From JBCCFW01 sp039029535 (lineage in GTDB: Bacteria > Acidobacteriota > JBCCFW01), in contig JBCCFW010000020.1 in assembly GCA_039029535.1 (NCBI GenBank), positions 1 to 64,000 of the forward strand: a stretch of DNA of 64,000 bases, given 5' to 3'. Both the position numbers and the translations under genes were made by a program. Positions 1 through 7,422 of the stretch are shown here, in pieces. Under the pieces are notes generated by a model. It was not told the DNA's origin. It made no database searches and saw nothing but the letters and a program-made list of their open reading frames with translations. Every line of letters starts with the position of its first letter. Positions within the stretch are counted from its first letter, which is position 1.

Positions 1-190
1 AGCTGTTTCAGTCAGTGTTGGTTCTTATGTCTATCGGTCCACGGCTAACCTGAGCCTTTCTAAAGGGCTTTCGCGTAAATTGGTTGATCAGTTTGCGGGA
101 CTATTTCTCATTACCAAATAGATCAACCCCACGACCTTTAGGTTATTGTTGCCAGACAACTAGAGGATTCATAACGTCTTCCATACCAAT
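1..190. other. Low-GC end segment, no gene recognised
   Basis: By direct count 81 of these 190 bases are G or C (about 43%), while the coding sequence immediately after is far richer in G+C. The icmF reading frame is closed here by TAG at 161-163, and similarity to IcmF proteins begins abruptly at about base 190. No plausible protein, tRNA or repeat was recognised. It could be a chimeric contig end, or the edge of an inserted element that cut icmF. Confidence 0.6.
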
Positions 191-2734
191 TTGGTGGAGA
201 GCTCGGGCATCGGCCAGTCCGACACGGAGATCACCGAGCACGCCGATCTTTCGCTCTACGTCATGACCCCCGAGTACGGCGCGGCGAGCCAGCTCGAGAA
301 GATCGACATGCTCGACTTCGCCGACCTGGTCGCCATCAACAAGTTCGACAAGGCCGGCGCCCTCGACGCGCTCCGCGACGTCCGCAAGCAGTACCAGCGC
401 AACCACCAGCACTTCGATCGCGACCCGGCCGAGATGCCGGTCCACGCGACCATCGCCTCACAGTTCAACGACCCCGGCGCCACGCGGCTCTACCGCGCGC
501 TCATGGACGGCCTCGCCGAGAAGACCGGCGCCGAGCTCGCCTCGGGCATGGAGACCAACGACGAGGACAGCCGCAAGCACCAGGTCATCCCCGGTCAGCG
601 CAGCCGCTACCTCGCCGAGATCGTCGACAACAGCGAGGCCCGCGACGCCTTCATCGACGAGCAGTCCGCTCTCGCCAGCCGCCTGCACCAGCTCCGTGGC
701 GCCGCCGCCGCTCTCACCGGCGAGCCGCCGACCAGCCGCCCCGAGCCGCTCAGCCCCATCGAAGTGGAGGACGGTGGCGACGACGCGGCGCTGAGCGCGG
801 TCAAGGACGCCCACGACCGGCTTGCCGACACCCTCGACGCCGAGAGCAAGGAGGCGCTGCGCGGCTGGCCCGCCCTACGCGAGCGCTACTCGGCCGACCA
901 GATCGAGTTCCGCATCCGCGACAAGGTCATCCAGCAGCCGCTGGTGAGCGAGTCGCTCTCGGGCTCGCGCATCCCCAAGGTCAGCCTGCCCGAGTACGAG
1001 GACTGGGGCTCGCTGCTGCGCTGGCTGCTGCGAGAGAACGTGCCGGGCTCACCGCCCTACACGGCGTCGGTCTTCCCGCTGCGACGTGAAGGCGAGGATC
1101 CCACGCGGATGTTTGCCGGTGAGGGCGGACCGGAGCGCACCAACCGTCGCTTCCACTACGTCTCGACCGGCATGCCCGCCCAGCGTCTGTCGACCGCCTT
1201 CGACTCGGTCACGCTCTATGGCGAGGACCCCGACCACCGCCCCGACATCTACGGGAAGGTCGGCAACTCGGGCGTCTCGGTGGCACACCTCGACGACGCC
1301 AAGCGGCTCTACTCCGGCTTCGATCTCGCCGACCCGCGTTGCTCGGTCTCGATGACCATCAACGGCCCGGCCCCGATGGTCCTCGGCTTCTTCCTCAACG
1401 CCGCCGTCGACCAGCAGTGCGAGAAGTGGATCCGCGAGAACGGCAAGGTCGACGAGGTGAAGAGCGCCATCGCTGAGCGCTGTGCCGATGCCGACGTGCC
1501 GGTCCCCACCTACGAGGGCGACCTCCCCGAAGGCAACGACGGGCTCGGCCTGCTCCTGCTCGGCAGCAGCGGCGAGCGCCACCTGCCGAAGGAGATCTTC
1601 GAGCAGGTCCGTGCCGACACCCTCAAGGCCGTCCGCGGCACCGTGCAGGCCGACATCCTCAAGGAAGACCAGGCTCAGAACACCTGCATCTTCTCGACCG
1701 AGTTCGCCCTGCGAATGATGGGTGACGTGCAGCAGTCGTTCATCGACTGGGGCGTGCGGAACTTCTACTCGGTCTCGATCTCCGGCTACCACATCGCCGA
1801 AGCCGGGGCGAACCCCATCACGCAGCTCGCCTTCACGCTGGCCAACGGCTTCACCTACGTCGAGTACTACCTCTCGCGTGGGATGAGCATCGACGACTTC
1901 GCGCCCAACCTCTCCTTCTTCTTCAGCAACGGCGTCGACCCGGAGTACGCCGTCATCGGTCGCGTCGCCCGCCGCATCTGGGCCCGCGCGCTCAAGCACC
2001 GCTACGGAGCCAACGAGCGCTCCTGCAAGCTCAAGTACCACATCCAGACCTCGGGCCGGAGCCTGCACGCGCAGGAGATCGCCTTCAACGACATCCGAAC
2101 GACGCTGCAGGCGCTCTACGCGATCAACGACAACTGCAACAGCCTGCACACCAACGCCCACGACGAGGCGATCACCACGCCGACGGAAGAGAGCGTGCGA
2201 CGGGCGCTGGCGATCCAGCTCATCATCAACAAGGAGCTGGGCCTCACTCGAAACGAGAACCCCTTGCAGGGCTCGTTCTTCATCGAGCACCTCACCGACC
2301 TCGTCGAGGCAGCCGTGCTCGAGGAGTTCCGCCGCATCTCCGATCGTGGCGGCGTGCTCGGCGCGATGGAGCGGGCCTACCAGCGCACGAAGATCCAGGA
2401 GGAGTCACTCCACTACGAGGCCCTCAAGCACCAAGGCGCCCTCCCCATCGTCGGGGTCAACACCTTCCTCGACGAGGCTGGCTCGCCGACCCGCATCCCC
2501 GGTGAGGTCATCCGCGCGACCACCGAGGAGAAGGAGAGCGCCATCCGTCGTCGGGACGAGTACCACGCGCTCAACCGCGAGGAGGCGACGAAGGCCCTCG
2601 ACGCCGTGGAGCAGGCAGCCCTCTCCGGTGGCAACGTCTTCGCCGCACTCTTCGACGCCTGCCGGAGCTGCTCGCTCGGGCAGCTCAGCCACCGGCTGTA
2701 CGAGGTCGGTGGGCAGTACCGTCGCAACGCGTGA
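191..2734 (+). CDS. icmF: Fused isobutyryl-CoA mutase IcmF, 5'-truncated
   Basis: Adenosylcobalamin-dependent interconversion of isobutyryl-CoA and n-butyryl-CoA in the cytoplasm. The 847 readable residues begin inside the MeaI-type GTPase domain: the motif VESSGIGQSDTE is at the start and the G4 motif NKFD is at residues 50-53. The mutase domain follows from about residue 240. Phe308 (in MFAGEG) and Gln496 (in KEDQAQ) match the Phe/Gln pair known to give isobutyryl-CoA mutase specificity, where methylmalonyl-CoA mutase has Tyr/Arg. By alignment, roughly 290 N-terminal residues (B12-binding domain and GTPase P-loop) are absent. The TTG at 191 is only the first homologous codon, not a real start. 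The stop overlaps the next gene by 4 bp. Family and specificity are well supported; function of this copy depends on whether the truncation is an assembly artefact. Confidence 0.93.
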   Translation: MVESSGIGQSDTEITEHADLSLYVMTPEYGAASQLEKIDMLDFADLVAINKFDKAGALDALRDVRKQYQRNHQHFDRDPAEMPVHATIASQFNDPGATRLYRALMDGLAEKTGAELASGMETNDEDSRKHQVIPGQRSRYLAEIVDNSEARDAFIDEQSALASRLHQLRGAAAALTGEPPTSRPEPLSPIEVEDGGDDAALSAVKDAHDRLADTLDAESKEALRGWPALRERYSADQIEFRIRDKVIQQPLVSESLSGSRIPKVSLPEYEDWGSLLRWLLRENVPGSPPYTASVFPLRREGEDPTRMFAGEGGPERTNRRFHYVSTGMPAQRLSTAFDSVTLYGEDPDHRPDIYGKVGNSGVSVAHLDDAKRLYSGFDLADPRCSVSMTINGPAPMVLGFFLNAAVDQQCEKWIRENGKVDEVKSAIAERCADADVPVPTYEGDLPEGNDGLGLLLLGSSGERHLPKEIFEQVRADTLKAVRGTVQADILKEDQAQNTCIFSTEFALRMMGDVQQSFIDWGVRNFYSVSISGYHIAEAGANPITQLAFTLANGFTYVEYYLSRGMSIDDFAPNLSFFFSNGVDPEYAVIGRVARRIWARALKHRYGANERSCKLKYHIQTSGRSLHAQEIAFNDIRTTLQALYAINDNCNSLHTNAHDEAITTPTEESVRRALAIQLIINKELGLTRNENPLQGSFFIEHLTDLVEAAVLEEFRRISDRGGVLGAMERAYQRTKIQEESLHYEALKHQGALPIVGVNTFLDEAGSPTRIPGEVIRATTEEKESAIRRRDEYHALNREEATKALDAVEQAALSGGNVFAALFDACRSCSLGQLSHRLYEVGGQYRRNA

Positions 2735-3837
2735 CGCGACGTCGTCCCGATCACGTCTGGGAGACGAAGAGTCATCGAGCGTACCGGCTCGAAGCCGAGG
2801 CCGACGAGAGCCGACGCGAACGACTCGAGCTCCGCTTCGAGAACGGTGACGTCCACGTCGCGACGCTGGAGCTGAAGCGTCAGGTCGTGCCGGCGGCAGC
2901 CGCCGAGGACCCCGATCTCGTTCATGCCGTCTCCTGCTGGCTGGTCGCCCGTGGTGCCCGCAGCATCCGACTCCGCACCGACGACGACCGGACGCTCATG
3001 CGGGGAGACCTCACGCCGGCTTCGCTGGGGCGTCAGGCCCGGCCCGAGCAGGCCCCATCGACGCTGGTGACGCTGGCCCCGTCGAACGCGGAGATGGTCG
3101 ACGCCCTGAGACGCTTCGATCGCGTCGTCGCCTGCGAGGAGAGCTCGGACCATCCGCCCGAGTGCGCCGAGCGCGAGCGGCTCGGTCCCGACCTGAACCC
3201 CGACCTCGACCGCGTCGCCGAGCTGAGCCCCGACCTCGTCGTGTCGTCGCTGTCGGTGCCGGGAATGGAGCGAGTCGTCACCGGCCTGCGCGCCCGCGGG
3301 CTCGACCAGGTCGTGCTGGCCCCCCGCTCGCTCGACGACGTCCAGGACGAGGCGGCGCTGCTCGGTCGCGTGCTGCATGCCGACGACGAGGCGGCGACCC
3401 TGGTCGCCGACATGAAGCGCCAAAGGAACGAGCTGGAGGACGCCGCCCGCGCAGCGGGTGCCCCCCTCCCGGTGTATCTCGAGTGGTGGCCCAAGCCCAT
3501 GTTCTCGCCGGGTGCCGACTGCTACTCGAACGAGCTCATCGCTCTGGCCGGGGGACGCAACGTCTTCGGCGAGCGCTCGGGCTCCAGCCTCGAGATCAGC
3601 GCCGAGGATCTCCAGGCCGCGGCACCCGCGGCCTGCTTCGTGTCCTGGTGCGGGGTGGACGAGGAGAAACTCGACGTCGAGAACTTGCTCGGACGCGAAG
3701 GTCTCAGCGAGCTGGATGCAGTGAAGACACGAGCGGTCTTCCCTCTCGACGAACGCTTCTCCGGACGACCGGGCCCGCGGATGCTCGAGGCATCGCGACG
3801 GATGGCGGCGGCGCTGGCGACGGTGCGCGATGCCTGA
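2731..3837 (+). CDS. BtuF-like cobalamin-binding protein, apparently cytosolic
   Basis: This 368-residue protein has a periplasmic-binding-protein class III fold. Residues from about 105 onward resemble BtuF and other vitamin B12/iron-siderophore receptors, including EWWPKPMFSPG followed by ELIALAGGRNVFGE, the usual corrinoid-receptor signature. Unlike BtuF it has no signal peptide. It carries an extra N-terminal region of about 100 residues of unknown fold (charged, ending RTDDDRTLMRGDL). The GTG start overlaps the icmF stop (GTGA), so the two are probably translated together. No ABC permease or ATPase for B12 lies nearby. I infer a role in handling or delivering cobalamin for the mutase rather than uptake. 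Binding itself is predicted from family resemblance only. Confidence 0.75.
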   Translation: MTRRRPDHVWETKSHRAYRLEAEADESRRERLELRFENGDVHVATLELKRQVVPAAAAEDPDLVHAVSCWLVARGARSIRLRTDDDRTLMRGDLTPASLGRQARPEQAPSTLVTLAPSNAEMVDALRRFDRVVACEESSDHPPECAERERLGPDLNPDLDRVAELSPDLVVSSLSVPGMERVVTGLRARGLDQVVLAPRSLDDVQDEAALLGRVLHADDEAATLVADMKRQRNELEDAARAAGAPLPVYLEWWPKPMFSPGADCYSNELIALAGGRNVFGERSGSSLEISAEDLQAAAPAACFVSWCGVDEEKLDVENLLGREGLSELDAVKTRAVFPLDERFSGRPGPRMLEASRRMAAALATVRDA

Positions 3838-3861
3838 GCCGACGATCGGCGCAGCCTCGTC

Positions 3862-4626
3862 ATGAGCCTCACGATGATCGTGACGCTCCTCATCGTCGCG
3901 CTCATCCCCATCGCCTGGTACGCCTCTCTGGTCCAGACCGTGCTGCACGCCAGCATCGACGAGCTCGCGACCTGGACATCCCGGAGCCCCGAGACGCTCC
4001 CCCTCCCCGATCACGTCGCGCACGCCGAGCAGCGCTTGCGCGAAGAGCTGTGCGCGCTCGGCTTCGAGAGCAGGGGCGACATCCATCAGGATCAGCGGTT
4101 CTTCCTGGCCATGTTCGCCCACCCAGGGACCGGCGACCGGGCGATCGTCCTCAGCGACGGGACGAATTCGGAGCTCCCTTCCATCCCCTGCTTCTCGACG
4201 TTCCATGAGGAGGGCCTCTGGATCGAGACTTTCCAGACCGTGCTCCCATCACTGCCGGTGCCGGCTCCTCGGCGGGAGGCCTTCTACTTCCCCGAGGTCA
4301 CCGAGCTGGCCGCGCTGCATCGACGTCACCGGGCGCTGTGCTCGCATCTCGCCGGCTCACCGGTCGTCATGTCGGTGCCTGGCACCGAGCTGGACGAGCT
4401 CAACGAGCTGTCGGAGAAGGCCGTCCAGCGTCGTGTCGAAGCCGGCCTGCTCCGACCCGTGGTGGAGACCGGCCGGTACCGCATGACGCTCCGGGCGGCC
4501 CTTCGAACGACGTGGCGACTCTTCGAGCCCTTCCTCACGATCCGCGAGCAGCTCGACGGACGCCGGAACGAGCGAGCGCTCGCGGCTACGGGGTTCTCCG
4601 ACGAGGCGACGCCCACGCGGTCATGA
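3862..4626 (+). CDS. Membrane-anchored unknown protein, paralogue of next gene
   Basis: 254 residues. One hydrophobic segment at about residues 5-30 is followed by a soluble domain. No family was recognised. The C-terminal half clearly matches the following gene: both have LHRRHRAL, then a spacer, then a V-x-R-x-V-x-A-G-L-x-R stretch and a C-terminal FLTIRE/FSTIRR segment. ATG at 3862 was chosen because it gives the N-terminal anchor. It lies 24 bp after the BtuF-like gene on the same strand, so it may belong to the same transcript. Function unknown. Confidence 0.7.
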   Translation: MSLTMIVTLLIVALIPIAWYASLVQTVLHASIDELATWTSRSPETLPLPDHVAHAEQRLREELCALGFESRGDIHQDQRFFLAMFAHPGTGDRAIVLSDGTNSELPSIPCFSTFHEEGLWIETFQTVLPSLPVPAPRREAFYFPEVTELAALHRRHRALCSHLAGSPVVMSVPGTELDELNELSEKAVQRRVEAGLLRPVVETGRYRMTLRAALRTTWRLFEPFLTIREQLDGRRNERALAATGFSDEATPTRS

Positions 4627-4662
4627 ATCCCGGTTCCCGAGCACGTCGCCTATCATCGGAAG

Positions 4663-5454
4663 ATGATCGAGGTACTCGGCTGGGCCCTCTGCGTGCTCCT
4701 CGCGCTGGCGATGAGCGGGCTTCCGGACTTCCTCATCTCCCGCGTGGTCGGCCGTACCGAGCCTCGCCCGGACGCGCTCGTGGTGCGAATGGACATCGAG
4801 GCCTGGGATCCCGCCGAGGCCCCTCCACCACCGACCGCAGCCGAGCACTTTCGAGAGCACGACCCCACGCTCCGGAGCCTGGGCTTCGAGCACCGAGCCC
4901 TCCTGCACGACCCACCCATGGGCTGGGTGTCGCTCTACTTTCACCCGCTCGACGGCGACCGAGCCGTGCTGGTGAGCATCCAGCCCGAAACGTCTTACCT
5001 CGAGTTCTCCACCGAGCACGAAGACGAGGTCGTGGTCGACACCAACGACGCGACGGAGCTGGGAGTTCTTGCTCGCCCCGAAAGCCATCACGTCTTCCAG
5101 TTCCCCGAGGTCGAGGACGTAGCGGAGCTCCACCGTCGTCATCGAGCCCTCGTGAGCGTGTTCGGCAGCTCGGCGCCCAAGGTCGCCCACCCACCGGGCT
5201 GCGAGGTGGAAGAGGCTCGCGAAGCGAGGAAGCGCGTGCTCGACCGGCAGGTGAGCGCGGGATTGATGCGCACCGCACCCGACGGAAGCTGGCGGGTCAC
5301 CGTCTGGGGCTTCTGCTTGATGGCCGGAAGTCTCCTTCCGCCCTTCAGCACGATCCGCCGCATCCGGAATCGACGCGCCGCGACCCGCGCGCTCGCGTCG
5401 ACGGGCTACCGGCCCGGTGTTCGAGAGCCCCGTGCGTCCACCACGGACCGGTGA
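4663..5454 (+). CDS. Membrane-anchored unknown protein, paralogue of previous gene
   Basis: 263 residues with an N-terminal hydrophobic segment (about 4-25) and a soluble domain that matches the upstream protein along most of its length (FPEVEDVAELHRRHRAL against FPEVTELAALHRRHRAL). The pair therefore arose by tandem duplication and has diverged strongly. A second hydrophobic patch near residues 215-228 could be a membrane segment. It sits 36 bp downstream of its paralogue, before mutA. No enzymatic motif is visible and the function is unknown. Confidence 0.7.
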   Translation: MIEVLGWALCVLLALAMSGLPDFLISRVVGRTEPRPDALVVRMDIEAWDPAEAPPPPTAAEHFREHDPTLRSLGFEHRALLHDPPMGWVSLYFHPLDGDRAVLVSIQPETSYLEFSTEHEDEVVVDTNDATELGVLARPESHHVFQFPEVEDVAELHRRHRALVSVFGSSAPKVAHPPGCEVEEAREARKRVLDRQVSAGLMRTAPDGSWRVTVWGFCLMAGSLLPPFSTIRRIRNRRAATRALASTGYRPGVREPRASTTDR

Positions 5455-5559
5455 GCACGCAGGTCGTCGACGGCAACCTGCACTCCTCTCCTCACGCACC
5501 CTGAGCATCGAGGCTTCATCTCCGGCGTGCCGGCACGCGCACCGTCTATCATTCGCGCC

Positions 5560-7422
5560 ATGAGCGCCTGGAACGAGACCGAGTTCGAGCTCCCGAGCCT
5601 CGCCGACTGGCAGGCCAAGACCGACGGACAGCGAGTGGTCGACGACCCCCTCGAGCGTCGACTGGCCGGCCTGGAGCTCCCCCTGCTGTTGACGGAAGAC
5701 GAAGGCCCGGATGCGGGCTCCGTCGGCATGCCGGGTCATCCCCCCTACCTGCGCGGTCGAGACAGTGCCGCCGGCACCTGGCCTGTCGCTGGCCTCGTCG
5801 ATGACCCCGACCCCGCCGAGGCCGCAGCTCAGGTCGTTGCCGGAACGCAAGGCGGCCTCGATGAGGCCTGGCTCGCTCTCGACGCCGGTCTCGCTGCGGC
5901 CATCCGCACCCGCGCCGGTCGCGGTCCTCGACTCGAAGACGACGCCACGGCACGTGCGTTCGTCGCCGGGCTCGGCGGCGACACCTGCGACGTCGTGCTC
6001 GAAGCCGGCGCCTGCGCCCTCCCCCTCGGCCGCGCCCTGCGCTCGGCGAGCGACGGCCCCTGGCGCGGCGGCATCCTCGGTGAGCCCCTGAGCGCCGTGC
6101 TCCGCTCCGGCACTCTCGGGCTCTCCCTCGACGAGGCCTTCGTCGACCTCTCCCGCCACGTCGACGAAATGGCCGACGACGGCCACGCCGCCAGCCTCGC
6201 GATCTCCACCGAGGTCCTCCACGACGCCGGCGCCCACGCCGTCGACGAGCTGGCCTTCGCGCTGGCCGCCACCACCGAGACCTGGCGCCGGCTCGAGAAG
6301 GAGGGACTCGAGCTCGCACGTCTCCCCGAAAAGACCTGGCTCGTGCTCCCGCTGGGCCGTGACTTGCTGCTGTCGACCGCGAAGGTCCGCGCGGCTCGCG
6401 CGCTCTGGAGCCATCACCAGGAGGCTGCCGGTGTCGACGGTCCTCCTCCCCGCATCCACGCACGCTCCGCCCTCCGCGACTGGGCCGAGCACGACCCGTG
6501 GACCAACGCGATGCGCGGCACCGTCTCGGGCCTGGCCGCCGTGCTCGGCGGCGCCGACTCGGTCGCCGTGCGGCCCTTCGACCAGCTCCGAGGTCGCGGC
6601 AGCACGACCGGACGTCGCCTCGCAGCCAACACCGGACACCTCCTGCGTGAGGAGACCGACCTCGCGTCGGCTCTCGATCCGGCCGGCGGAAGCTGGGCGC
6701 TCGAAGGTCTCACCGCCGAGCTCTGCCGCCGGTCCTGGAAGCGCTTCCAGGAGATCGAGCGCAGCGGCGGCTGGCTGGGCTGGGCGAGCGACGATCGCCT
6801 GCGCGAGACGCTGACCGCGACGGCTGAGGAACGGCGACGCGCCGTCGCACGACTCGCCCACCCACTCACTGGCACGAGCACCAACCCGGCGGTCCTCAGC
6901 GGACCGCTGCCGGAGCTCGCGCCCCTCCCCCTTCCTCCGACGACCGCGCCGACCTGGGGAGAGCACTTCGCCGACCGCGGCAGCGAGTCTGCGCCGGTGC
7001 TCGAGCTCGCCCGTCTTCCAGAACCCTTCGACGACCTTCGCGCTCGCGCAAGTCGTCAATCGACACCGTCGATCCGACTCCTGCGCATCGGACCCTACCG
7101 CGACCACGCCAAGCAGGCCGCCGCCGCCAGCGGGCTCATCCGCGCCCTCGGCTGGCCGATCGAGGAGTTCACCCTCAGCGTCGACGAGGAGCACTCCCTC
7201 GACCCCGAGAACTTTCTCACCATCGCCTGCGCCACCGACGAGGTGCTGGCCGAGCGTCTCCCCCACCTTCTCGCTCAGGCCGACGACGACGCTCGGCTCC
7301 GCGTGGCGGTGGCCGCGGCGAGCCCACCCGACGGGCTGAAGGTCTTCGCCTGCCTCCATCCCTCCGACGACGTCCCCGCCCAGCTCACCGAGCTGCTCGA
7401 TCGACTGGAGGTGTCGCGATGA
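5560..7422 (+). CDS. mutA: Methylmalonyl-CoA mutase small (beta) subunit
   Basis: 620 residues. It shows the mutase barrel layout of the family (GHPPYLRG near the N terminus, HARSALRDWAEHDPWTN, LDPAGGSWALEGLT) and a C-terminal B12-domain-like region without the Asp-x-His-x-x-Gly cobalamin motif, as expected for the non-catalytic subunit. ATG at 5560 was preferred over an in-frame GTG at 5527, because the protein then starts at the usual MSAWNETEFELPS-type N terminus. The stop overlaps the mutB start by 4 bp, so translation is coupled. Together with MutB it forms the heterodimer converting (R)-methylmalonyl-CoA to succinyl-CoA in propionate and branched-chain metabolism. Confidence 0.93.
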   Translation: MSAWNETEFELPSLADWQAKTDGQRVVDDPLERRLAGLELPLLLTEDEGPDAGSVGMPGHPPYLRGRDSAAGTWPVAGLVDDPDPAEAAAQVVAGTQGGLDEAWLALDAGLAAAIRTRAGRGPRLEDDATARAFVAGLGGDTCDVVLEAGACALPLGRALRSASDGPWRGGILGEPLSAVLRSGTLGLSLDEAFVDLSRHVDEMADDGHAASLAISTEVLHDAGAHAVDELAFALAATTETWRRLEKEGLELARLPEKTWLVLPLGRDLLLSTAKVRAARALWSHHQEAAGVDGPPPRIHARSALRDWAEHDPWTNAMRGTVSGLAAVLGGADSVAVRPFDQLRGRGSTTGRRLAANTGHLLREETDLASALDPAGGSWALEGLTAELCRRSWKRFQEIERSGGWLGWASDDRLRETLTATAEERRRAVARLAHPLTGTSTNPAVLSGPLPELAPLPLPPTTAPTWGEHFADRGSESAPVLELARLPEPFDDLRARASRQSTPSIRLLRIGPYRDHAKQAAAASGLIRALGWPIEEFTLSVDEEHSLDPENFLTIACATDEVLAERLPHLLAQADDDARLRVAVAAASPPDGLKVFACLHPSDDVPAQLTELLDRLEVSR

